Below are positions 37,191-46,030 of a stretch of 55,924 nucleotides of DNA, one piece after another. The notes beneath the pieces were generated by a model. The model worked only from the letters and a program-made list of their open reading frames with translations. It was not told the DNA's origin and ran no database searches. A program made the translations under genes and the position numbers. The DNA lies in contig JAFMVD010000041.1 of assembly GCA_025499625.1 (NCBI GenBank), positions 1 to 55,924 of the forward strand. The letters run 5' to 3'. Numbering within the stretch: the stretch's first letter is position 1; each line of letters begins with the position of its first letter. Origin of the DNA: Carboxylicivirga fragile. Its GTDB lineage: Bacteria; Bacteroidota; Bacteroidia; Bacteroidales; Marinilabiliaceae.

Positions 37191-38153
37191 ATGCGTAAAG
37201 AAGTAGCAATTGGTATCGATATTGGCGGTACTAATACAGTGATTGGAGTGGTAGATAAGAATGGAGAGATATTAGCCGAAGCAACTACACCAACGCTAAC
37301 AAACACTGATATTAAAAACTATTTGGATGCTCTTACCTCAAAAATCAATGAAACGGTTTTTGAAATTAAGGAGGACATTGAAGTAAAAGGAATTGGTATT
37401 GGTGCACCAAGCAGCAACTATTACACCGGTGAGATAGTGGGTGCCTCTAACTTGGGATGGGGAGAAGTTGTTCCATTCGTTAAACTTTTACGTGAATATT
37501 ATGATTATCCCGCCATCGTTTTAACTAACGATGCTAACTCAGCCGCTGTTGGTGAAATGATGTACGGTGGAGCTAAGGGAATGAATGATTTTTTAATGTT
37601 AACACTCGGAACTGGTGTTGGCAGTGGAGTTGTGGCCAATGGAAAGTTGGTGCTTGGGCATGACGGTTTTGCCGGTGAATTAGGTCATGTTATTACAGAT
37701 AGCGATGGTCGTGAATGTGGTTGTGGACGCAATGGCTGTCTCGAAACCTATGCCTCAGCAACAGGCATATGTCGTACTGTATCAGAACTTATTGCAAGCA
37801 CAAAAATACCAAGCTCACTTCGTGATGTACCTGCAGGTAACTTTACCTCAAAAATGGTATTTGATGCTGCCGAAAAAAGTGACGAGCTTGCATTAATGGC
37901 ATTTGAGTTAACTGGCAAAATGCTTGGCAAAGCGATTTCAGATTTTGTTGCATTCTCAAGCCCAGAAGCAGTTTTCTTATTTGGTGGTTTGGCCCTTGCC
38001 GGAGATTACATATTTAAACCAACTAAAAAATACATGGAAGAGAACATGTGCTTTTTATATGCTAACAAGGTAAAACTACTTCCATCAGAATTGGATGGTG
38101 CTAAAATTGCGGTACTTGGTGCAAGTGCAGTAGTTTGGAGCGAATTGAACTAA
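37191..38153 (+). CDS. ROK-family sugar kinase (glucokinase-like)
   Basis: Cytosolic ATP-dependent sugar kinase or kinase-like protein of 320 residues. The phosphate-1 loop is GIDIGGTNTVIGVVDKNG. LTNDANSAAVGEMMYGGAKG carries the catalytic Asp. ROK signature: GFAGELGHVITD followed by CGCGRNGCLETYAS, a cysteine cluster that binds zinc in ROK kinases. No DNA-binding N-terminus, so it is a kinase rather than a NagC/XylR-type repressor. It lies upstream of a GH92-containing operon but is separated from it by a terminator. Glucose, mannose or N-acetylglucosamine are all possible substrates. Confidence 0.9.
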   Translation: MRKEVAIGIDIGGTNTVIGVVDKNGEILAEATTPTLTNTDIKNYLDALTSKINETVFEIKEDIEVKGIGIGAPSSNYYTGEIVGASNLGWGEVVPFVKLLREYYDYPAIVLTNDANSAAVGEMMYGGAKGMNDFLMLTLGTGVGSGVVANGKLVLGHDGFAGELGHVITDSDGRECGCGRNGCLETYASATGICRTVSELIASTKIPSSLRDVPAGNFTSKMVFDAAEKSDELALMAFELTGKMLGKAISDFVAFSSPEAVFLFGGLALAGDYIFKPTKKYMEENMCFLYANKVKLLPSELDGAKIAVLGASAVVWSELN

Positions 38154-38173
38154 CAATAAAAATAGATAGTATT

Positions 38174-38204
38174 AAAGGGACATCAAAGTCGATGTCCCTT
38201 TTTT
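38174..38204 (+). terminator. Intrinsic terminator of the ROK kinase gene
   Basis: AAAGGGACATC (38174-38184) and GATGTCCCTTT (38191-38201) form an 11-bp perfect stem around AAAGTC, followed by TTT. It lies 20 bases after the kinase stop. Confidence 0.9.
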
Positions 38205-38362
38205 ATAACTCATAAACTGGAATACATTACGCTTAAACCTGATTCAAGAAAGCATTGTAATTGATTTTATTAATTTCGTTTTCTTTAAAATTAATTGACT
38301 TTCAATAAGCGAATCTCGAATTTGTTATAACAATTCTATTGCGAATTATATAAACAGGCATC

Positions 38363-40642
38363 ATGAAACTAACATCCATCTTCAGTTTACTACTTTTAAT
38401 ACTACTTGGTAGTTGTCAGACTACACAGCAACAAACCGCAACTTCATCACTTACAAGTTATGTCGATCCCTTTATTGGAACTGGTGGTCATGGCCATGTA
38501 TTTCCGGGGGCAACTACTCCTTTCGGAATGGTTCAATTAAGCCCGGTTAACGGTGTATCAGGCTGGGATTGGGTTTCAGGATATCATACCTCATCCAATG
38601 AGTTGGTTGGATTTGCACACATGTGTTTAAGCGGAACCGGCATTGGTGATTTAGCTGATATTGTTGTATTGCCAACAACTAAGCAGGTGGTTTCTGACAC
38701 ATCGGATCAAGGAAAGAAAAAGGAATCGCACTTTGTCGATAATTACAAAAGCTCTTATTCACATGCCAACGAGAGCGCTAAACCTGGCTATTATCAAGTT
38801 GAATTAAACGGAGGTGAAATCAACGCTGAATTTACAGCTAGCCCGCACACTGGCATGCATAAATACACATTTTCTGAAACTGGTGAAGCCTCAGTAATTA
38901 TTGACTTAGGCCTTGCTATTAATTGGGATGCATCAGTTGAAAACTATATCAATCAAGAATCTGAAACGGTGATTTCAGGTTATAGAAAATCAAAGGGATG
39001 GGCCAATGAGCAATGGGTTTATTTTACACTTGAATGCAATCAAAAAATCAAATCTTTCCGAACAGGTATAAACGGACAATTAGATGCCAACAGTGATGCA
39101 AAAGGAAAGTATGTTCAAGGTGTCTTACAATTCGATGTAAAAGCAAAGGAACCACTGCTTATCAAGGTTGGTTTGTCGTCAGCAAGTACGGCAGGTTCAG
39201 CATTAAGTATTTCTGCCGAAATTCCTCATTGGGATTTTGACAAGCAACGTGCTGCTGCTTCTGCATTATGGGAAAAAGAACTTCAGAAAATCAAAATTGA
39301 AACCAAAGAAAAAGAGTTGCTTACCACATTTTACACTGCCCTTTACCACAGTATGATTGCACCTAATATTCATTCTGATGTAAATCGTGAATATAAAGGT
39401 CAGGATGGGAAAGTGCATGTTGCAAAATCGCATGACCAATATACCGTATTTTCTCTTTGGGACACTTTTAGAGCCAATCACCCATTGTTCACTATCACTC
39501 AAGAAGATAAAGTAGCTGACTTCATCCATTCTTTTATGGCCATTCACAACGAAGGTGGTTTACTGCCTGTTTGGGAATTAGTTGGTAACGAAACCAATTG
39601 TATGATTGGCTATCACGCCATTCCAGTGGTACTAGATGCTTGGCAAAAAGGCTTAATAAAAGATATAGATGGAAAGGTATTGCTAGATGCTATGGTTAAA
39701 AGTGCCATGCAAGATAAGGGAGGATTAGCTGCACTTCGAAAATATGCTTACATTCCTGCAGAGCTTGAAAACGAATCTGTATCAAAAGCTCTAGAGTATG
39801 CCTACGACGATTGGTGCATTGCGCAAATGGCTAAATCAATAGGCGATACCGATATATATAACACTTTTATTGAAAGAGCTGGTTTTTACAAAAACCATTT
39901 TGATGCCTCAACCGGTTTTATGCGTGGTAAAATGGCCAATGGACAATGGAAAGAATCATTCGATCCGCTTTTCTCCAGTCATCGCGATGATGAGTATACC
40001 GAAGGAAACGCCTGGCAATATTCTTGGTTTTCACCGCACGATATCAATGGCTTAGTCCAATTACATGGTGGAAAAGATAACTTTGTGCAACGTCTCGATT
40101 CATTATTTAAAATAGAAGAAGGTCTCAAAGGAGAACATGCTTCACCGGATATTAGCGGACTAATTGGCCAATATGCGCATGGTAACGAACCTAGTCACCA
40201 TGTTGCCTACATGTATAATTATGTTGGTATGCCTTGGAAATCGGCGGAGAAAGTCAATGAGATTCTGCGTACCATGTACTCAAATGAAGTTGATGGCATT
40301 TGTGGAAACGAAGATTGTGGCCAAATGTCGGCTTGGTATGTTTTTAGCTCAATGGGGTTTTACCCTGTTAATCCAGCCGATGGCAATTATATTTTCGGAA
40401 CACCATTGTTCGACATGGTAGAGATTAATCTGGCAAATAATAAAACATTTAAAGTCGAGGTTGAGAACAATTCAAAAACCAATATCTACATCCAAAGTGC
40501 AACATTAAACGATGTCAATTTGGATCAATCATGGTTTACGCACAAGGATTTAATAAATGGTGGACATCTTAAATTAGTAATGGGATCAACACCGAATAAA
40601 AACTGGGGATCTAAAACATTACCCCCTTCTATGACTAACTAG
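38363..40642 (+). CDS. GH92 alpha-mannosidase lipoprotein
   Basis: Calcium-dependent exo-alpha-mannosidase family, 759 residues, with lipobox LLGSC so it is probably surface-exposed. The GH92 start is YVDPFIGTGGHGHVFPGATT, then GWDWVSGYH and FAHMCLSGTGIGD. The catalytic (alpha/alpha)6 part includes ALWEKELQKI, YTVFSLWDTFRANHPLF, VWELVGNETNCMIGYHAIP and the closing GNEDCGQMSAWYVFSSMGFYPVNP, which supply the substrate and calcium contacts. It opens a three-lipoprotein operon (22 bases to the CBM9-like gene). Target is likely alpha-mannose on N-glycans or mannan; the exact linkage is not readable. Confidence 0.95.
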   Translation: MKLTSIFSLLLLILLGSCQTTQQQTATSSLTSYVDPFIGTGGHGHVFPGATTPFGMVQLSPVNGVSGWDWVSGYHTSSNELVGFAHMCLSGTGIGDLADIVVLPTTKQVVSDTSDQGKKKESHFVDNYKSSYSHANESAKPGYYQVELNGGEINAEFTASPHTGMHKYTFSETGEASVIIDLGLAINWDASVENYINQESETVISGYRKSKGWANEQWVYFTLECNQKIKSFRTGINGQLDANSDAKGKYVQGVLQFDVKAKEPLLIKVGLSSASTAGSALSISAEIPHWDFDKQRAAASALWEKELQKIKIETKEKELLTTFYTALYHSMIAPNIHSDVNREYKGQDGKVHVAKSHDQYTVFSLWDTFRANHPLFTITQEDKVADFIHSFMAIHNEGGLLPVWELVGNETNCMIGYHAIPVVLDAWQKGLIKDIDGKVLLDAMVKSAMQDKGGLAALRKYAYIPAELENESVSKALEYAYDDWCIAQMAKSIGDTDIYNTFIERAGFYKNHFDASTGFMRGKMANGQWKESFDPLFSSHRDDEYTEGNAWQYSWFSPHDINGLVQLHGGKDNFVQRLDSLFKIEEGLKGEHASPDISGLIGQYAHGNEPSHHVAYMYNYVGMPWKSAEKVNEILRTMYSNEVDGICGNEDCGQMSAWYVFSSMGFYPVNPADGNYIFGTPLFDMVEINLANNKTFKVEVENNSKTNIYIQSATLNDVNLDQSWFTHKDLINGGHLKLVMGSTPNKNWGSKTLPPSMTN

Positions 40643-40664
40643 AATTTCAACCTATATCATTACA

Positions 40665-41762
40665 ATGAAACTATTTATTACACTCTGTATTCTCATTGGT
40701 TTAGTCAGTTGTTTTAGCCCTAAAACACAGGATGAACACACCTCCATTGACTTAACTAGTGAGATATATTATCCTCTAAACTATATTGTTGCAAAATGCG
40801 CTGAGCCACTTATTATTGATGGCTTAGACGATGATTCACATTGGGAAAATGCACCATACACATCACTTTTTATTGATATTGAGGGCATAAAAAAGCCAAA
40901 GTACGATACGCGGGCAAAAATGCTTTGGGATAATGACTACCTATATGTTTTTGCTAAATTGAACGAGCCGCATATTTGGGGGAATCTTAAACAGCGCGAC
41001 ACGGTTATCTTTTATAATAATGACTTCGAAGTTTTCCTTGATCCATCTTTGACTACCTATAATTATGGTGAGATAGAAGTTAATGTTTTAAACACTGTTT
41101 GGGATTTAACTCTGGATAAACCATATCGAGTTGGGGGAAGTGCGGATAATAGTTGGGATTTAGATGATCTAAAAACGGCCATTAGCATTGAGGGTACTTT
41201 AAATGACCCAAGCGACATAGATTCGTTTTGGACAGTTGAGATGGCCATACCTTTGAAGCCTCTTCTGGAACTTAAAAAATCAGATAAAAGTACCCCGATG
41301 AACAACGAACAATGGCGTATTAATTTTTCACGAGTTAATTGGGATCATGATATCACAAATGGAAACTATAGTCGTAAAAAAGTAGATGGCAAATACTTGC
41401 CTGAATACAATTGGGTTTGGAGTCCGCAAGGCGTTATCAACATGCACGAACCAGAAAAATGGGGATACCTGCAATTTAGCGACCAAGCAATAATTGATGA
41501 TGTACCGTTTATAGAGGATAAAGATTTAATTTACAAACAAGCCGCCTATGCCTTCTTCAGGTTAACGCGTTATGGTTCATTAAAACAGATGTCATCAAAA
41601 AAACAAGGTTACATTAAACAGTTTAAGTCTCAATTGTCTGATGATGTTACTTGTATGGCTACCTTTGAAAAAACAAAGGATGGATTTAAATATACATTAC
41701 AACATCCAACAACTAATCAATTGTTCATCATCGACCAAGATGGATGGCTCACACTCAAATAA
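40665..41762 (+). CDS. CBM9-like lipoprotein
   Basis: Lipoprotein of 365 residues (MKLFITLCILIGLVSC). The part from about residue 40 to 200 resembles the carbohydrate-binding family 9-like sandwich of xylanases and sialidase-linked proteins: PLIIDGLDDDSHWENAPYTS, RAKMLWDNDYLYVFAKL, and VIFYNNDFEVFLDPS are family marks. FWTVEMAIPLKPLLE and WRINFSRVNWDHD come next. The C-terminal 100 residues have no familiar domain. It is the second gene of the GH92 operon, and the GHL10-like gene starts 26 bases later. Probably binds the glycan that the mannosidase cleaves. Confidence 0.85.
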   Translation: MKLFITLCILIGLVSCFSPKTQDEHTSIDLTSEIYYPLNYIVAKCAEPLIIDGLDDDSHWENAPYTSLFIDIEGIKKPKYDTRAKMLWDNDYLYVFAKLNEPHIWGNLKQRDTVIFYNNDFEVFLDPSLTTYNYGEIEVNVLNTVWDLTLDKPYRVGGSADNSWDLDDLKTAISIEGTLNDPSDIDSFWTVEMAIPLKPLLELKKSDKSTPMNNEQWRINFSRVNWDHDITNGNYSRKKVDGKYLPEYNWVWSPQGVINMHEPEKWGYLQFSDQAIIDDVPFIEDKDLIYKQAAYAFFRLTRYGSLKQMSSKKQGYIKQFKSQLSDDVTCMATFEKTKDGFKYTLQHPTTNQLFIIDQDGWLTLK

Positions 41763-41788
41763 ATAATACATCATATAAATAAGCTCAC

Positions 41789-42871
41789 ATGAAAACTCTT
41801 CAAATCATAATTCTAGCACTTATAATTGTAGCATGCAATCATGCTCCCAAAAAGAACATTAATGAAACCGAATCGAAATCGAAAGATTTTGTATTTGCCA
41901 CATGGACTGGCGCTGATAAAGTGTTTGATAAAGCTACCTGGGAAGAGAAGTTAAACAGCTATAAATCCATGGGAATAAGTGAAGTGCTTGTCAACGGTAA
42001 TCCTGATGTGTTAGAACAAATTATTCCTTTGGCCAATGAGCGAGGACTAAAAATTCATGCCTGGATGTGGACCTTAAATCGACCTAATGATACCATTGCC
42101 AATAAACACCCTGAATGGTATGCGGTAAACCGTATGGGTAAAAACTCATTGGAATACAGAGCTTATGTTGATTATTATCAGTGGCTCAGCCCACATCATC
42201 CTGGCGCGCGCGAACATATTAAAAACAACGTTAGGAAATTAACTAAAGTGAAAGGCCTTGCCTCAATACATTTGGATTATGTAAGGTATGTTGATGTTAT
42301 TTTAGGTGCCGATCTTCAACCTAAATATGGTTTGGTTCAGGATCATGAAATGCCAGAATACGACTATGGCTACCATCCGCTTGCCCGCGAAGGTTTTAAG
42401 AAAATATTTGACAAAGACCCTCAAGATTTTGAGCATCCTGAACTAAGTACCGAATGGCGTCAGTATCGACTTAATGCGGTATCAACACTTGTGAATGAGT
42501 TAGTGGAGATAGCACATGAAAGCAATAACAAGATGACAGCGGCAGTATTCCCTTTCCCTGAGATGTCGCGCCAAATGGTTCGTCAAGCTTGGGACGACTG
42601 GAACCTGGATGCTGCTTATCCTATGTTGTACCAAAACTTCTATCGTGAGAATATTAACTGGATAGGTTTTGCAACCGAACAAGGTGTTCGCGATGTTGAT
42701 TTCCCAATTAATGCTGGTCTTTTTGTTCCAGCTTTTAAAACTCCTGGAGAGTTAGAGGAAGCCATTCGCTTATCAAAAGAAAAAGGAGCTAGCGGTGTTG
42801 CCATATTTACAGCCGATGGACTTGAAAAAGATATGCAAGCCACCATTAAAAAGCTTAGCGAAGAACTTTAA
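41789..42871 (+). CDS. GHL10-like glycoside hydrolase lipoprotein
   Basis: Lipoprotein (signal MKTLQIIILALIIVAC) with a TIM-barrel hydrolase-like domain of the GHL10 / family-10-like group. Marks are FATWTGADKVFDKATWEEKL, NERGLKIHAWMWTLNRP, the IHLDYVRY block (Asp and Arg near the active site), RQYRLNAVSTLVNELVEIAHE and AAVFPFPEMSRQ. LTKVKGLASIHLDYVRY is where catalytic acid residues sit in this group. The substrate is unknown; relatives act on peptidoglycan-like or plant-type glycans. Third gene of the operon with GH92, followed by a terminator. Confidence 0.83.
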   Translation: MKTLQIIILALIIVACNHAPKKNINETESKSKDFVFATWTGADKVFDKATWEEKLNSYKSMGISEVLVNGNPDVLEQIIPLANERGLKIHAWMWTLNRPNDTIANKHPEWYAVNRMGKNSLEYRAYVDYYQWLSPHHPGAREHIKNNVRKLTKVKGLASIHLDYVRYVDVILGADLQPKYGLVQDHEMPEYDYGYHPLAREGFKKIFDKDPQDFEHPELSTEWRQYRLNAVSTLVNELVEIAHESNNKMTAAVFPFPEMSRQMVRQAWDDWNLDAAYPMLYQNFYRENINWIGFATEQGVRDVDFPINAGLFVPAFKTPGELEEAIRLSKEKGASGVAIFTADGLEKDMQATIKKLSEEL

Positions 42872-42900
42872 TAATCGTTGCAAATCATAAGGTATTACAG

Positions 42901-42935
42901 AAGGTTGTTTTCTTATTAAGAAGGCAACCTTTTTT
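42901..42935 (+). terminator. Terminator of the GH92 operon
   Basis: AAGGTTG (42901-42907) pairs with CAACCTT (42925-42931), and TTCTT with AAGAA inside, across a TT/GG internal loop. A T run follows. It lies about 30 bases after the GHL10-like stop. Confidence 0.75.
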
Positions 42936-43059
42936 GAAATAGCTAAATTTAGTAGTCGGAATACACATGTAGCCCATAATAAATCATTCAAACCAGAAGC
43001 CCAACTATGGCATCTCTCTTTCTTTTCCCTTAACTTAGCGCGGCTAAACATTATCGTAC

Positions 43060-43509
43060 ATGTATATAAAATACATTCTAACTACTGTTGCTCTCTTAAT
43101 CGGTGGTCTTTTGGCTGTTCAAGGAAGTATGAATTCGCAATTGGGTGGTTATTTAAAACAACCATTGCAAGCTTCGTTCGTAAATTTCTTTGTCGGAACC
43201 ATTTGTCTTTTGGCCGTCAACCTTCTTATGCGAACAGGCATCCCGAAGGCAGGCCTCCTAACTCAAATACCTTTATACCTTTTCTTTGGAGGCATATTAG
43301 GTGCCATATTTGTAAGCTCAGTAGTAATATTAATTCCTAAGATTGGCGTGAGTACCATGTTAGGTGCTACCATTGGTGGACAAATGATTGTGGCAAGCAT
43401 TATTGATCATTATGGCTTCTTCAATGTTGAGGTACATCCCATATCACTTGGACGAATTGCAGGTATAGTGTGCCTAATTGCTGGCATTTTTTTGATACAA
43501 CGCTTTTAG
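43060..43509 (+). CDS. DMT-family YdcZ-like membrane protein
   Basis: Small integral membrane protein of 149 residues with four to five helices (YILTTVALLIGGLLAVQGSMN, SFVNFFVGTICLLAVNLLM, IPLYLFFGGILGAIFVSSVVILIP, TMLGATIGGQMIVASIIDHYG, LGRIAGIVCLIAGIFLIQRF). The pattern NSQLGGYLKQPLQASFVNFFVG is typical of DUF606/YdcZ, a half-size relative of EamA transporters. Such half-size members work as dimers. Monocistronic, between the GH92 operon and mutA. Substrate unknown. Confidence 0.85.
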   Translation: MYIKYILTTVALLIGGLLAVQGSMNSQLGGYLKQPLQASFVNFFVGTICLLAVNLLMRTGIPKAGLLTQIPLYLFFGGILGAIFVSSVVILIPKIGVSTMLGATIGGQMIVASIIDHYGFFNVEVHPISLGRIAGIVCLIAGIFLIQRF

Positions 43510-43666
43510 TATTAAAGAAAAATAACCTTAATAACGCATTGATTAGAATACACTTGGATAAAACACGCGAACTACATATGCATAAAGTTGCATATGATAT
43601 TGATAATCATGCTGAATAACACTCTTAAAAAGCGTTAAAATTTAGGCTTAGTCTCGACAAAAGACT

Positions 43667-43674
43667 TATTTTTG
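43667..43674 (+). promoter_or_regulatory. Candidate -7 element of the mutA-mutB operon
   Basis: TATTTTTG, a perfect TAnnTTTG, lies 29 bases before the mutA start codon. A weak TTTAG is about 21 bases upstream, in place of TTTG. Leader would be about 23 bases. Confidence 0.5.
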
Positions 43675-43703
43675 CGCCTTGGAAAAAAACAAACAGTTAT
43701 ATT

Positions 43704-45572
43704 ATGGCAGATAAAACAAATCAACTGTTATTTAGTGATTTTCCTCCAGTATCTACGCAAGCGTGGATGGATAAAATCACAGCAGACTTGAAAGGAGCAG
43801 ATTTCGAGAAAAAGCTTGTATGGAGAACCAATGAAGGTTTCAACGTACAGCCTTTCTATCGTTCTGAAGACCTTGAATCATTAAAGTACTTAGAAAGTCA
43901 ACCTGGCGAATTTCCTTATGTAAGAGGAAATAATGCAAAAACCAATGCATGGTTCATTCGTCAAGACATCCTTGTTACCGACGTAAAAGTAGCCAATCAA
44001 AAAGCCTTAACTATCCTTACAAAAGGAATTGATAGTTTAGGCTTTGTTTTTGAAGATAAGGCACTTATTACGGAAACGAACATTGAGGCTTTATTGAAAA
44101 ACATCCTTTCTGACGATGTTGAAATCAACTTCTTTGCTGCTCACGGCAGCAAGTTATTGGCTAAAGCAGTTGTATCTACACTGAAAAAAATGAACCGTAA
44201 CCTTGCTGAGGTAAAAGGTTCAATCAACTTTGACCCAATTGGTAGCATTACTACTAAAGGCAAAGCTTGTGTATCAGTTGAAGAAGCAATGGATCGCGCT
44301 AAAGAAATGATTGGTGAAGCAAATGTTTTACCTCAGTTCAGAGCGATTACTGTTAATGCAAAACATTTCAACAACGCTGGTGCATCTATTGTACAAGAGT
44401 TAGCCTTTGGTCTATCAATGGGTAATGAGTACTTGGCTCAATTGATCGAAAGAGGTGTTTCTATTAACGATGCGGCTTCTAATCTGAAATTCAATTTTGG
44501 CATTAGTGGTAACTACTTCATGGAAATTGCTAAGCTAAGAGCAGCTCGTTTGCTTTGGTCTAAAATTGTTGAAGCATACAAACCAACAGGTGTTGAGGTA
44601 TGTAAGATGCAAATTCACAGTGAAACATCGGAATGGAACAAAACTATTTTCGATCCTAATGTGAACATGTTACGTACACAAACTGAAGCTATGTCGGCTA
44701 GTTTGGGAGGAACGCAGTCATTAACCGTTCAACCTTACGATGCTTTATATAAAGACAGTGACGAATTCTCAGAACGCATTGCTCGTAATCAGCAGTTATT
44801 GTTGAAAGAAGAGTGTCACTTCGATAAAATCGTTGATGCTTCTGCAGGATCATATTACATCGAAAACCTAACAAATAGCATCATCGAGCAAGCTTGGAGC
44901 TTATTTGTTCAGCTTGAAGATAAAGGTGGTTACATCTCTGCTTTGAAAGAAGGTTTCATTCAAGGCTTGGTGAAAGAAACAGCTGATAAACGTCGTAAAG
45001 CAGTAGCTACTCGTCGCGAAAATCTATTGGGTACTAACCAATTCCCTAACACAGGTGAAATTATCTCAAACAATATCGACTTCTCTAAATTAGAGAAAGT
45101 ATGTGTATCGTGCGAAGGTGATACTTTGGTTGAGCCAATCGAAATATTCCGTGCAGCCGATCAATTTGAAGAATTGCGTTTAGCTACTGAAAAGGCAGCA
45201 AAACGTCCTAAGGTATTCATGTTGACATATGGTAATTTAGCCATGCGTTTAGCACGTTCTCAATTCTCTGGTAACTTCTTTGGATGTGCCGGATACGAAA
45301 TCATCGATAACCTTGGTTTTAAAACCATCGAAGAAGGTGTTGAAGCAGCGAAAGCAGCTAATGCCGACATCGTAGTGCTTTGTAGTGCCGATGACGAATA
45401 CACCGAAGCCGCTCCAAAAGCATTTGAATTGTTAGGCGATACGCCATTAGTTGTTGCAGGTGCTCCTGCATGTGCTGATGAGTTAAAAGCCAAAGGCATC
45501 ACAAACTTTGTGAATGTTCGTTCAAATGTACTTGAGACTTTGAAAGGGTTTAACACGTTGTTGAATATTTAA
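43704..45572 (+). CDS. mutA: Methylmalonyl-CoA mutase small subunit MutA
   Basis: Non-catalytic beta chain of B12-dependent methylmalonyl-CoA mutase, 622 residues, near the usual size in Bacteroidota. It dimerises with MutB, which interconverts methylmalonyl-CoA and succinyl-CoA on the propionate pathway. FSDFPPVSTQAWMDKITADLKGADFEKKLVWRT is the usual N-terminus of small subunits. ISGNYFMEIAKLRAARLLWSKIV and MSASLGGTQSLTVQPYD are TIM-barrel blocks. The C-terminal B12-like domain (VFMLTYGNLAMRLARSQFSGNFF) lacks the DxHxxG cobalamin motif, as expected. Upstream partner of mutB, but a 0.44-kb cassette separates the two. Confidence 0.96.
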   Translation: MADKTNQLLFSDFPPVSTQAWMDKITADLKGADFEKKLVWRTNEGFNVQPFYRSEDLESLKYLESQPGEFPYVRGNNAKTNAWFIRQDILVTDVKVANQKALTILTKGIDSLGFVFEDKALITETNIEALLKNILSDDVEINFFAAHGSKLLAKAVVSTLKKMNRNLAEVKGSINFDPIGSITTKGKACVSVEEAMDRAKEMIGEANVLPQFRAITVNAKHFNNAGASIVQELAFGLSMGNEYLAQLIERGVSINDAASNLKFNFGISGNYFMEIAKLRAARLLWSKIVEAYKPTGVEVCKMQIHSETSEWNKTIFDPNVNMLRTQTEAMSASLGGTQSLTVQPYDALYKDSDEFSERIARNQQLLLKEECHFDKIVDASAGSYYIENLTNSIIEQAWSLFVQLEDKGGYISALKEGFIQGLVKETADKRRKAVATRRENLLGTNQFPNTGEIISNNIDFSKLEKVCVSCEGDTLVEPIEIFRAADQFEELRLATEKAAKRPKVFMLTYGNLAMRLARSQFSGNFFGCAGYEIIDNLGFKTIEEGVEAAKAANADIVVLCSADDEYTEAAPKAFELLGDTPLVVAGAPACADELKAKGITNFVNVRSNVLETLKGFNTLLNI

Positions 45573-45574
45573 AT

Positions 45575-45600
45575 AAACACAGAGGCACAAAGACGCAGAG
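45575..45600. repeat. Left 8-mer array of the GxxExxY cassette
   Basis: Directly after the mutA stop, three consecutive 8-mers ACACAGAG, GCACAAAG, ACGCAGAG run from 45577 to 45600. They are inverted relative to the array at the other side of the GxxExxY gene. Confidence 0.8.
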
Positions 45601-45604
45601 TTTT

Positions 45605-45988
45605 ATGAATGAGGAAGAATATAATAAACTATCGAGTTCGACAATTGGTGCAGCAATAGAAGTGCATAAAGAACTTGGACCTGGTTTATTAGAGGCTGTT
45701 TACGAGGAGTGTTTGCTTTCCGAACTGAAAGCGAAAGGTCTCAAAGTTGAAAGTCAAGTTAAGCTTCCTATTATTTATAAAGGTAAAGAACTGAGTAAGG
45801 TTTTTATTATTGATCTATTAGTGGAGGATAAACTAATAATTGAGCTTAAAGCGGTAGAAAACATTTTACCTGTGCACGAAGTTCAATTAGTTACCTACTT
45901 AAAACTATCGGGCAAGAAACTTGGATTGTTAATTAACTTTAACGAAAGTGTGCTTAAGCATGGTATTCGAAGAAGAATTAACAGTTAG
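45605..45988 (+). CDS. GxxExxY protein (PD-(D/E)XK nuclease-like)
   Basis: 127-residue protein of the GxxExxY family, which belongs to the PD-(D/E)XK superfamily. The family name motif is G27-LL-E30-AV-Y33 after AAIEVHKELGP. The nuclease-type active site is D70 in VFIIDLLV and E80-L-K82 in LIIELKAVENI, an ExK with the usual strand spacing. So the catalytic core is intact. It is short and single-domain. It lies 32 bases after mutA and 42 before mutB, flanked by inverted 8-mer arrays. It might act on the repeat DNA at its own ends; no activity has been shown for this gene. Relatives occur as scattered paralogs in many environmental bacteria. Confidence 0.9.
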   Translation: MNEEEYNKLSSSTIGAAIEVHKELGPGLLEAVYEECLLSELKAKGLKVESQVKLPIIYKGKELSKVFIIDLLVEDKLIIELKAVENILPVHEVQLVTYLKLSGKKLGLLINFNESVLKHGIRRRINS

Positions 45989-45992
45989 ACAA

Positions 45993-46017
45993 CTCAGCGT
46001 CTCGGCGTCTCAGCGTT
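45993..46017. repeat. Right 8-mer array of the GxxExxY cassette (inverted)
   Basis: Read on the minus strand this is ACGCTGAG, ACGCCGAG, ACGCTGAG (46016 down to 45993), three consecutive 8-mers. Compared with the left array, it matches at 17 of 24 positions, so the two form an imperfect inverted repeat around the gene. Confidence 0.8.
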
Positions 46018-46030
46018 AAAATTAATAAAC

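Larger units (their letters stand above)
45575..46017. mobile_element. GxxExxY cassette inserted between mutA and mutB
   Basis: A 443-base block that splits the mutA-mutB operon and has its own ends: an array of three 8-mers at the left and an inverted array of three 8-mers at the right, with a single gene between, and only about 4 and 5 bases of spacer. The arrangement looks like a small non-autonomous transposable cassette or like repeats targeted by the encoded PD-(D/E)XK-like protein. No transposase or target-site duplication is evident to me. Confidence 0.55.

Noticed and set aside
38363-42871. Full polysaccharide utilisation locus
   Set aside because: No SusC/SusD pair or hybrid two-component sensor is next to the GH92 operon; the TonB receptor at the right end is 10 kb away and lacks SusD.
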